A stretch of DNA of 8,952 bases from Gammaproteobacteria bacterium (GTDB taxonomy: Bacteria > Pseudomonadota > Gammaproteobacteria > SZUA-229), in assembly GCA_030641945.1 (NCBI GenBank), contig DAOWLL010000042.1, positions 1 through 8,952 on the forward strand. The letters run 5' to 3'. The notes beneath the pieces were generated by a model. It was not told where the DNA came from. It did not search any database and saw only the letters and a list, made by a program, of their open reading frames with translations. Positions 1-5,764 of the stretch are shown piece by piece; position 1 is the stretch's first letter; each line of letters starts with the position of its first letter. The position numbers and the translations under genes are program-made.

Positions 1-85
1 GCCCAAAAGCCAGCCTCTGCGTTATTGCTTTTCACCATGCAATGAGCATGCTTTCAAAACAATGCCTTGATTCTGGCTTTTGGGC
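1..85. repeat. 13-bp perfect inverted repeat with 59-bp spacer
   Basis: The first 13 bases (gcccaaaagccag) are the exact reverse complement of bases 73-85 (ctggcttttgggc). The spacer is AT-rich and has no credible reading frame. The left arm starts at the first base of the window, so the repeat may extend further left. The loop is too long and there is no T-run, so this is not a classical intrinsic terminator. It could be the end of a small non-autonomous element or an intergenic repeat. No transposase or target-site duplication can be seen to support mobility. Confidence 0.6.
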
Positions 86-120
86 TGCGCCAGAATTTAT
101 GATAATTAGTCAGAGTTGCC

Positions 121-351
121 CTAGGTTCTTTCCCGCTCTACTTTAAGACTTGGCAAGTTAGTACTGCTGATTACATGCAGTACAATACCTACACCCGAAA
201 AAAACACCACGCTTGCCATAAAGCTTGCTACGACAGGATCAGCAGTTCCATCAGTTAGATAGGCTGCAGCCATGGCACAACCAATTGCTGCGATATAACT
301 AATAACGGCGATTCCCATCAATACCTTCTGAATCTTTTTACGCTCTTTCAT
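121..351 (-). CDS. small two-helix membrane protein, unknown function
   Basis: This 76-residue protein is not recognised as a member of a named family. It has a very basic N-terminus (MKERKKIQK), a hydrophobic helix at about residues 10-32, a short polar turn containing DGTADP, a second helix at about 39-62, and a charged tail ending VERERT. Two helices with a basic N-terminus suggest an inner-membrane hairpin with both ends in the cytoplasm; this is inference. The start is supported by an AGGA-type ribosome binding site (ccaggaaa, complement of 358-365) about 8 nt upstream of the ATG. The gene is transcribed away from the fccAB operon, with about 200 bp between the two starts, so it is probably independent. 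No heme, metal or catalytic motif is visible. Confidence 0.7.
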   Translation of the reverse strand: MKERKKIQKVLMGIAVISYIAAIGCAMAAAYLTDGTADPVVASFMASVVFFSGVGIVLHVISSTNLPSLKVERERT

Positions 352-560
352 AGGACGTTTCCTGGCACAGTAGTATCAGCAAGAAGTATACATAAAAATC
401 AATAAGAAGGAAGCGTCAAAAGCCGCCTGCAATATTAGAAATTTACCAATAACCGAAACATGGTGCTGGAATGAAGCTACTTGATATAGGTCAGTGCTAA
501 CTTATCCTGTTTCTGCAAACTGTAGTATTACAACTGCTTCATTTATAAAAGGTGCTGCTC
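352..560. other. divergent intergenic region upstream of fccA
   Basis: This gap separates the start of the minus-strand small membrane protein from the fccA start. It should contain promoters for both directions. On the minus strand there is a TATACT hexamer (complement of 386-391), but it lacks a good -35 box at normal spacing. On the plus strand TTGATA (481-486) has no convincing -10 partner. I therefore assign no promoter here. No structured RNA or repeat was seen. Confidence 0.4.
547..552 (+). promoter_or_regulatory. ribosome binding site that sets the fccA start
   Basis: The purine run aaaagg lies 8 nt before the ATG at 561. The frame also has an upstream GTG at 552, but that codon overlaps this purine run and would have no ribosome binding site of its own. 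The ATG at 561 is therefore preferred. Confidence 0.6.
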
Positions 561-860
561 ATGCGCATTCAGCTAATCAAACCCGTACTCATTATTCTGT
601 TCTGCTCCACATCGCTGCAGGCCACAGAGATAACACGAGGCGTCATGCTGAGCAACTCCTGTGCAGCCTGTCATGGTACCGACGGTAAAAGTCCCGGGGC
701 GATTCCCAGTATTTACGGAAAAACTTCTGAATTTGTCTCCCAGGCATTAATGGATTTTCGTGAAGGCAAACGACCCGCTTCTGTTATGGGGCGCCATGCC
801 AGCGGCTACAGCGACGAGGAAATCCAGATGATTGCAGAATATTTTTCCAGCCTGCCTTAG
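561..860 (+). CDS. fccA: FccA-like monoheme cytochrome c subunit of sulfide dehydrogenase
   Basis: This is a small class I cytochrome c of 99 residues, predicted to be periplasmic. Residues 1-21 ([21 protein letters not shown]) form a Sec signal peptide with a probable cleavage site before TEITRG. The heme attachment motif CAACH is at residues 34-38. Met76 in the segment [10 protein letters not shown] is the likely distal iron ligand, as in FccA and related c553 cytochromes. Only one CxxCH is present, so it is monoheme, unlike the diheme FccA of Allochromatium and more like the short Chlorobium-type subunit. It lies 9 bp before fccB, and the pair is expected to form flavocytochrome c, with this subunit accepting electrons from the FAD subunit. 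The name depends on the neighbour; alone it would be called a generic cytochrome c. A GTG at 552 could extend it by three residues. Confidence 0.88.
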   Translation: MRIQLIKPVLIILFCSTSLQATEITRGVMLSNSCAACHGTDGKSPGAIPSIYGKTSEFVSQALMDFREGKRPASVMGRHASGYSDEEIQMIAEYFSSLP

Positions 861-869
861 GAGCTGCAG

Positions 870-2153
870 ATGAATAATCCAGGACGAAGAAAATTTATAA
901 AACTCATCGGGGGCGGTACTGCACTTTTTGCTGTTTCTGGCTTGTTGTCAAACTGCAGCAAGGCTCCTGGCAAGGCGAGAGTGGTTATTGTCGGCGGCGG
1001 TTTCGGTGGTTCCACCTGCGCCAAATACCTTCAAAGATTTAACAGTAATCTCGATATTACACTGGTTGAACCTTCAGCTCGTTATATAACCTGCCCATTC
1101 AGCAACACCGTGATCAGTGGAATGCAGCAAATGGAGTCAATAACACATGACTACAATGCGCACAAAAACCGCGGCATTAAAGTTATTCATGCAATGGCGC
1201 AGGATGTGGATCCACCCGGAAAAAAGGTGATCCTCAATAATGGTGATGTACTTGCCTACGACCGTCTGGTACTTGCACCCGGTATCGATTTCAAGTGGGA
1301 AGATGTCGAAGGCATGAACGCGGATGATGCAGAAACAATTCCTCATGCCTGGAAGGGCGGTGCGCAAACAATCCTGCTCAGAAAACAGCTCACTTCCATG
1401 CCCAACGGCGGTGTTGTAATCATCGCAGCACCTGAAAATCCATTTCGCTGCCCACCAGGGCCTTATGAGCGCATCAGCTTGATTGCTCATTATCTCAAGC
1501 AACAAAAACCAAAATCGAAAATCCTGGTACTGGATGCCAAAGACAAGTTTTCTAAACAGGCTTTATTCAAACAGGCCTGGGAAAAGCTATACCCGGGAAT
1601 GATCGAATGGATTGGCGGCAGTAATGGCGGTCGAGTTGATGAAATCGATGTAGCATCACGCACGCTGTATACAGAATCAGGCGATACACATAAGGGCGAT
1701 GTGGTGAATTTTATACCGCCTCAAAAAGCCGGCACTCTGGCCCATCGTGCCGGCCTGACAAATGCTGACGGCTGGTGTTTTGTTGACCAGAGAAGCTTTG
1801 AATCGCAATCACATGAAGGTGTATATGTTATCGGGGATGCCTGTATCGCCGGTAAAATGCCCAAGTCCGGATTTGCAGCTAACAGCCAGGGCAAGGTATG
1901 TGCTGCGGCTATAGTCACTTCATTAACTGGCACGAACTTGCCCGACCCTTCCTATGTTAATACCTGCTACAGCCTGGTTGCCCCTGACTACGGTATCTCT
2001 GTCGCTGCAGTTTACCGCTTTAACCAGGAAGACGGCATCTATAAATCAGGTGGCGGTGTCAGTCCGCTGGACGCCGATGCCAGCTACCGTGCACAGGAAG
2101 CACGATATGCGAGGGGATGGTATGACAGCATCACCCAGGACTCATTCGGATAA
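870..2153 (+). CDS. fccB: sulfide dehydrogenase FAD-binding subunit (FccB/SoxF family)
   Basis: This 427-residue flavoprotein oxidises sulfide in the periplasm and passes electrons to the cytochrome encoded just upstream. The N-terminus has a twin-arginine motif (GRRKFIK, residues 5-11) and a hydrophobic stretch, so it is a Tat substrate. The FAD dinucleotide fold starts at VVIVGGGFGGS (38-48). The key FccB residues are all present: Cys75 in YITCPFSN, matching the cysteine that binds FAD covalently, and Cys194 (FRCPPGPYER) with Cys366 (NTCYS), matching the redox-active disulfide. The segments PHAWKGG, MPKSGFAANSQGK and the C-terminal WYDSITQDSFG also match my memory of the Allochromatium protein along the full length. 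A good ribosome binding site (aggag, 859-863) overlaps the fccA stop codon, indicating coupled translation. The gene looks intact, with no frameshift. SoxF is the closest alternative name. Confidence 0.95.
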   Translation: MNNPGRRKFIKLIGGGTALFAVSGLLSNCSKAPGKARVVIVGGGFGGSTCAKYLQRFNSNLDITLVEPSARYITCPFSNTVISGMQQMESITHDYNAHKNRGIKVIHAMAQDVDPPGKKVILNNGDVLAYDRLVLAPGIDFKWEDVEGMNADDAETIPHAWKGGAQTILLRKQLTSMPNGGVVIIAAPENPFRCPPGPYERISLIAHYLKQQKPKSKILVLDAKDKFSKQALFKQAWEKLYPGMIEWIGGSNGGRVDEIDVASRTLYTESGDTHKGDVVNFIPPQKAGTLAHRAGLTNADGWCFVDQRSFESQSHEGVYVIGDACIAGKMPKSGFAANSQGKVCAAAIVTSLTGTNLPDPSYVNTCYSLVAPDYGISVAAVYRFNQEDGIYKSGGGVSPLDADASYRAQEARYARGWYDSITQDSFG

Positions 2154-2271
2154 AGACAGGCGATACGTATTGTGGCTGAGACGAATGTGTAATACATTTT
2201 GGATTTCCACCCCATCAAGTGGAAAAATTCAAATGATGGCCACAGAGTTCACAGAGAACACAGAGGCTTTA

Positions 2272-2476
2272 TCCGCCTGCCGCTACACGGCCCCCGCAAA
2301 AGACGCGAATGATATTGTGTGTGAATAGTTTCGTAGCCCGGAAGGAAAGGACATATATCCACAGATGAACACAGATAAAAGCGTTTTTAAGTTTCTAAAT
2401 ATCTGTGTTCATCTGCGTTCATCTGTGGATAATTTGTTTTTAATGATTTGCGTGGGGCCGTGTAGCGGCAGGCGGA
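2272..2476. repeat. outer inverted repeat within copy A
   Basis: Bases 2272-2300 and 2447-2476 are reverse complements of each other, apart from one extra base in the right arm within the C/G run. The shared core reads ctgccgctacacggcccc on the left and its complement on the right. The arms enclose the central hairpin, giving a nested palindromic layout. Copy B keeps the right arm (from about 7347) but not the left. Confidence 0.8.
2357..2430. repeat. central hairpin of copy A
   Basis: A perfect 15-bp stem pairs 2362-2376 (cagatgaacacagat) with 2401-2415, leaving a 24-nt AT-rich loop. The right side carries a second, alternative partner (gttcatctgtggat, 2417-2430) for the left arm. Sequences of this kind, built on ccacagatgaacacagat, are common dispersed intergenic repeats in bacterial genomes; that is recollection, not a search result. 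Confidence 0.75.
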
Positions 2477-2599
2477 CAAATATTCCCTGTGTGGTCAGGG
2501 TGTTATCATGGGCCTACCCCCTGTATTTGGGGAAGACCCTGGATTTCAATAGATTATTAAGCTGTTATGTGCATATACGTGTCAAGCCAGATCACATCA

Positions 2600-3556
2600 A
2601 TGTCAATGTTCAAGCCAATCTTCTATTTACTCGTATCTCTACTGATATCATCATGCACGACTGCCGGCGTCAATTATCACAAGATCGCAGACGGTAACAG
2701 CTTTCCTGCCGATAATGCTGTCTCTGATGACTACGAAATCAGCACTAATGGCAGCCTGAGAATACTGACTCTGAATATCGCACACGGCCGCAACCAGGCA
2801 GCCAACCAGTTGCTGCTGGAAAAAGAAGATATCGAGCAGAATCTCAGGGCAATTGCACGCTTTTTGAAAAAAACCAATGCAGATGTCGTTGCTCTGCAGG
2901 AAGCGGACGGCCCATCCGGATGGAGCGGCAACTTTGATCATATTGAATTTCTTGCCAGGGAGGCGGGCTACCCCTGGCACTATCGTGCAAACCATGCTGA
3001 AAGCTGGCTGTTCAGTTATGGCACAGCGATTCTGTCCCGTTTGCCCGTTGCCGAAACAATACAACACACCTTTAACCCCTCGCCACCGACGTTAAACAAA
3101 GGCTTCTTACTGGGCCAGCTAAACTGGGTGAGTGATAATGAAACCGGCTCAGCGTTGCCTGTTGATATTGTTTCGGTCCACCTGGACTTTTCCAGGCACA
3201 GGGTGAGGGATGAGCAGATCGCAGAAATGACTGATGTATTGGCCAGTCGCGAAGGCCCGATGATTATCCTGGGTGATTTTAATAGTGACTGGTTTGCAGA
3301 AGAATCAGTGATCAAAAGACTTGCCGAAAAATCGAGAATGCATGTCTACGAGCCCGCTGCAGATAACCTGCATACTTATAACGCCAACCACCGCTATGAC
3401 TGGATACTCATTTCCGAGGAGCTTGCCTTCGTCCGTTACGATGTCCTGCCGGACATCATATCTGATCATCTCGCGGTGCTGGCTGAAATCAAGTTGAAAA
3501 GCACAGCTGATATCTCATTAGAAAAGGGCATTAAAAAGGCAAATCAAGACCAATAA
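2600..3556 (+). CDS. endonuclease/exonuclease/phosphatase-family lipoprotein
   Basis: This 318-residue protein has a lipoprotein signal (hydrophobic run then ISSC, Cys19) followed by an EEP-fold domain (DNase I/inositol phosphatase/sphingomyelinase superfamily). Signature segments appear in order: LNIAHG (58-63), ALQE with the metal-binding Glu101, GTAILSR (141-147), VHLD (193-196), GDFNSD (225-230), YDWI (266-269) and the terminal SDH (288-290). All expected catalytic positions are kept, so it should be an active metal-dependent phosphoesterase anchored in the cell envelope. The substrate (nucleic acid, phospholipid or sugar phosphate) cannot be told from sequence. The start is uncertain: ATGs at 2567, 2600 and 2606 are in frame and none has a strong ribosome binding site. 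2600 or 2606 gives a lipoprotein leader of normal length. The 3' end overlaps the convergent gene by 26 bp. Confidence 0.85.
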   Translation: MSMFKPIFYLLVSLLISSCTTAGVNYHKIADGNSFPADNAVSDDYEISTNGSLRILTLNIAHGRNQAANQLLLEKEDIEQNLRAIARFLKKTNADVVALQEADGPSGWSGNFDHIEFLAREAGYPWHYRANHAESWLFSYGTAILSRLPVAETIQHTFNPSPPTLNKGFLLGQLNWVSDNETGSALPVDIVSVHLDFSRHRVRDEQIAEMTDVLASREGPMIILGDFNSDWFAEESVIKRLAEKSRMHVYEPAADNLHTYNANHRYDWILISEELAFVRYDVLPDIISDHLAVLAEIKLKSTADISLEKGIKKANQDQ

Positions 3557-4232
3557 ATGGGCCGTTGAGCTCGACGATTATTCCTGAATCATAATCTGTA
3601 GTGAAGTAATCATATTTAAACCAGCGGTATCCCCCTATTATTTCCATATGTCTCGATGGCCGGAATTTCATAATCACACCCCATTCCGTTACACCGCTTA
3701 GTGTCAGGTTTCTGCTGAATGCCGCCTCGAGGCCAGCAGTCAGATAGGGCACAAGCAGGTAATAAATACCAAGGTCAGCGTATACCTCGAATGACTTGTT
3801 TCTGACACCCGTGGTCAGGCCGCTTTCAGTCTCCATATCGATTTCAAAATTAGAACGGGATATGCCTGCAAATGCAGACATGAAAAAGTTCTCTCTGAGG
3901 GCATCGCCAACCCGGCCATAGCTGATTGAAGCTGTGGTCACCTTGGTTGCTGCACGAACCTGGTCGGGCCCGGTTAATTGAAAATCTTCAAAATCAATAA
4001 CTTTACCGTCGGCTATATCCTGGTTGAATTCGCCACTCGCCTGGGTAAAACGTATTTTTATCCGCTCATTCTGGTTTTCTTTTGTTACAGGAAAAGAAGT
4101 CCGCAACTCGGTGAAAGTGGTGGAATCAGATCCCTCAAGATTGACCACATTGGTCGAAGAACAGGCCAACAGGAGCTTCAGGCTTAGGCCAACTAGTATT
4201 AGCCGGGAGAAACGCACGAAAGGTAATTCCAT
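3531..4232 (-). CDS. putative outer-membrane lipoprotein with beta-barrel-like C-terminal half
   Basis: This 233-residue protein has no family that I recognise. A hydrophobic leader ends in the lipobox LLAC (Cys24), followed by SS, which favours sorting to the outer membrane. Residues 25-100 are polar. From about residue 100 the chain alternates hydrophobic and polar residues with many aromatics (FFMSAFAGIS, FEVYADLGIYYLLVPYLTAGLEAAF, EIIGGYRWFKYDYF), as in transmembrane beta-strands. It ends in Phe, the typical last residue recognised by the Bam machinery. This suggests an OmpA/OmpW-size barrel with an acylated N-terminus, or a lipoprotein with a barrel-like domain. The ATG lacks a clear ribosome binding site; an in-frame GTG five codons later would give MRFSRLILVG and a leader of more usual length. 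The next gene upstream on this strand is 109 bp away. Confidence 0.7.
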   Translation of the reverse strand: MELPFVRFSRLILVGLSLKLLLACSSTNVVNLEGSDSTTFTELRTSFPVTKENQNERIKIRFTQASGEFNQDIADGKVIDFEDFQLTGPDQVRAATKVTTASISYGRVGDALRENFFMSAFAGISRSNFEIDMETESGLTTGVRNKSFEVYADLGIYYLLVPYLTAGLEAAFSRNLTLSGVTEWGVIMKFRPSRHMEIIGGYRWFKYDYFTTDYDSGIIVELNGPFIGLDLPF

Positions 4233-4233
4233 A

Positions 4234-4245
4234 ACTAATATTAGT
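4234..4245. promoter_or_regulatory. 12-bp perfect palindrome just upstream of the barrel-lipoprotein start
   Basis: The bases actaatattagt read the same on both strands and lie one base upstream of the annotated ATG on the minus strand, where a ribosome binding site would be expected. This could be an operator half-site arrangement or chance in AT-rich DNA. If the GTG at 4217 is the true start, the palindrome would sit in the leader. Confidence 0.3.
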
Positions 4246-4341
4246 GCAAACAGCTCAAGTCAGCATTATCTAACGAACCTGAACTGCATATTCCATCAGG
4301 ATTTCTCCCAAACCTGTTAATTAGCAGCGCACGCCGTATAT

Positions 4342-4704
4342 TTACTTGCGTAATAGAGGATTACAGTTTTTTATCGTCACCTGCCCCTGGAGCAGATTGC
4401 CTCGCGAATATTCCTGAAAATAACAGGTATTTGTAACCGGGTCATAATTTTCTATCCATAGATTGTCATCTTTCCAGGTTGCCGCCAGGTGAAGTTGTCC
4501 TTGTGGAACGGATACCGTCATAACACCACCATAGCGCTTGACGAATATCTGTTGAAAATAAAAGTAATAGGCGCCGAAACCAATGACCAGGATCACAACC
4601 GCGCTGATCGCTGCTGTTTTCCATTCATCCATTTTCCCGCCAATAAACACCAGCACGGCAATAATGAGTCCCAGTACGACCGCCCAGTAAAGATATGTAA
4701 CCAT
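4342..4704 (-). CDS. two-helix membrane protein with soluble C-terminal domain, unknown function
   Basis: This 120-residue protein has two hydrophobic helices (about 5-23 and 30-50) joined by the short polar loop KMDEWK, then a soluble segment of about 70 residues that looks beta-rich. Two cysteines in that segment (Cys94 in NTCYFQ, Cys114 in KNCNP) could form a disulfide if it faces the periplasm, but the charge pattern does not settle the topology. The start is set by GAGGAG (complement of 4712-4717), 7 nt before the ATG at 4704; the ATG at 4710 is one base from it, and the ATG at 4737 would include the ribosome binding site in the coding sequence. It is transcribed toward the barrel-lipoprotein gene and may share its transcript. 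I do not recognise a family. Confidence 0.68.
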   Translation of the reverse strand: MVTYLYWAVVLGLIIAVLVFIGGKMDEWKTAAISAVVILVIGFGAYYFYFQQIFVKRYGGVMTVSVPQGQLHLAATWKDDNLWIENYDPVTNTCYFQEYSRGNLLQGQVTIKNCNPLLRK

Positions 4705-4720
4705 TTGCATACTCCTCAAT

Positions 4721-4748
4721 TTGCCATTTATCGGCACTTTAATATAAA
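4721..4748 (+). promoter_or_regulatory. putative sigma-70 promoter for the aldo/keto reductase pair
   Basis: TTGCCA (4721-4726, 5/6 to consensus) and TATAAA (4743-4748, 5/6) are spaced by 16 bp. The expected start of transcription is near 4755, giving a leader of about 65 nt before the ATG at 4820. This is the best promoter-like match that I found in the window. Confidence 0.5.
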
Positions 4749-4766
4749 TTCAGCAATCTCTCACAA
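4739..4766 (-). promoter_or_regulatory. putative weak sigma-70 promoter for the 4704-4342 membrane protein gene
   Basis: On the minus strand TTGTGA (complement of 4761-4766) and TATTAA (complement of 4739-4744) are 16 bp apart, each matching 4/6 of consensus. The -10 lies about 35 bp upstream of the ATG at 4704. It overlaps the plus-strand promoter candidate, so the two could compete for RNA polymerase. Confidence 0.3.
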
Positions 4767-4819
4767 CCTCTTCGACAACTGGGATTATACTTCTGATAAA
4801 GGTTTGGGGAGCATCAATT

Positions 4820-5746
4820 ATGAAACTCAGTCGCCGTCGTTTCCTTCAAGGCCTGGCTGCTGCTAGCACAGCACTGGTTGTCAAACACGGCCATAGCGCT
4901 GCAATATCCTCGCGACACAGCCGAATCATTCCGTCCAGCAACGAACGCATCCCCGTTGTCGGCATGGGTTCATGGCTGGTTTTTGCGATAGACCCCGATG
5001 ATGAAAATGAGCTGGCATCACGAGAGGCCGTAATTCGTGAATTCCTCAAACGCGGCGGCGGCATGATCGACTCCTCGCCGATGTACGGTGTGGCCCAGGA
5101 TGTCATTGGCCGCAGCCTTAAACGAATTGATGACCACAGCGGCCTTTTTTCGGCAACCAAGGTGTGGACCCATGGCAACCGGCAGGGCATGCTGCAAATG
5201 GAGGACTCAAGACTGCTTTGGAATTTGCCGCATTTTGACCTGATGCAGGTGCATAATTTGATGGACTGGCAGACGCATTTACCCAACCTGTACGACATGA
5301 AAGACGAAGGCGAGATCCGTTATGTCGGTGTTACCACATCCCATGGCCGCAGACATGAAGATATGATTGATGTCATGCGCTCCCAGCCGCTGGATTTTGT
5401 GCAATTCACATACAACCTGCTGGATCGCGAAGCTGAGGACTATTTACTGCCGCTGGCGGCAGACAGGGGCATAGCCGTCATTATCAACAGGCCGTTTCAG
5501 CGCGGCGGCCTGTTTAAAAAATTTGGCCGGTATAAACTGCCAAAATGGGCTGCAGACATCGATTGCGAAAACTGGGCACAGTTCTTTCTGAAATTTATTG
5601 TTTCCCACCCTGCAGTTACCTGCGCAATCCCCGCCACCTCGCGGGTAGATCATCTGCAACAAAACATGGCTGCTGCATATGGCCGCCTACCAGACCTGGC
5701 GATGCGGAAGGAAATGGTTAAATATGTTGAAAAACTGCACGGCTAA
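4820..5746 (+). CDS. Tat-exported aldo/keto reductase
   Basis: This 308-residue protein belongs to the aldo/keto reductase superfamily, which reduces carbonyls with NAD(P)H. The leader has a twin-arginine motif (SRRRFLQG, residues 4-11), a hydrophobic stretch and a possible HSA-A cleavage site near residue 27, so it is predicted to be exported folded to the periplasm. The catalytic tetrad is intact: Asp84 and Tyr89 in DSSPMYG, Lys114 in SATKVW, His145 in MQVHNL. The C-terminal cofactor-phosphate segment IPATSRVDHLQQN (270-282) is also typical. The start is firm: GGGGAG (4806-4811) is 8 nt from the ATG. It is followed after 18 bp by an aminotransferase gene, probably co-transcribed. The substrate is unknown. 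An exported enzyme using a nicotinamide cofactor is unusual; it may carry a bound cofactor. Confidence 0.9.
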   Translation: MKLSRRRFLQGLAAASTALVVKHGHSAAISSRHSRIIPSSNERIPVVGMGSWLVFAIDPDDENELASREAVIREFLKRGGGMIDSSPMYGVAQDVIGRSLKRIDDHSGLFSATKVWTHGNRQGMLQMEDSRLLWNLPHFDLMQVHNLMDWQTHLPNLYDMKDEGEIRYVGVTTSHGRRHEDMIDVMRSQPLDFVQFTYNLLDREAEDYLLPLAADRGIAVIINRPFQRGGLFKKFGRYKLPKWAADIDCENWAQFFLKFIVSHPAVTCAIPATSRVDHLQQNMAAAYGRLPDLAMRKEMVKYVEKLHG

Positions 5747-5764
5747 ACAGGCAATCTTCCACTA

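Larger units (their letters stand above)
2208..2539. repeat. composite palindromic intergenic repeat, copy A
   Basis: This gene-free stretch is repeated in the same orientation at 6983-7439. The shared modules, in order, are: a segment around caccccatcaagtgg followed by cacagag triplets (2208-2276); a 28-nt stretch ending gtgtgtgaatag (2301-2328, two mismatches to copy B); and a long segment (2342-2539) with a central hairpin and a conserved tail ending ggggaagaccc. A 42-nt run (2378-2419) is identical to copy B at 7280-7321. Homology stops abruptly after 2539, where the flanks become unrelated. Reading frames across the region look accidental. The type of element is unknown; a mosaic of short intergenic repeats fits best. 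Confidence 0.85.

Noticed and set aside
1..85. Insertion sequence ends or intrinsic terminator
   Set aside because: There is no transposase, target duplication or T-run, and the loop is far too long for a terminator.
352..560. Promoter for fccAB
   Set aside because: Candidate hexamers exist, but none pairs with a partner at acceptable spacing and match.
1137..1505. 122-codon open frame on the minus strand
   Set aside because: It lies entirely opposite fccB, whose family motifs are unambiguous, and its translation has no recognisable pattern.
2333..2349. Further REP unit beginning gtagcccgg in copy A
   Set aside because: It has the GTAG and one possible arm, but no complementary second arm follows, so at most it is a remnant.
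2365..2697. 110-codon plus-strand frame across repeat copy A and the EEP gene start
   Set aside because: It is made of palindromic repeat sequence and runs into another frame of the EEP-family gene; no ribosome binding site or domain.
4846..5298. 150-codon minus-strand frame
   Set aside because: It is the shadow of the aldo/keto reductase gene, which keeps its full catalytic tetrad on the plus strand.
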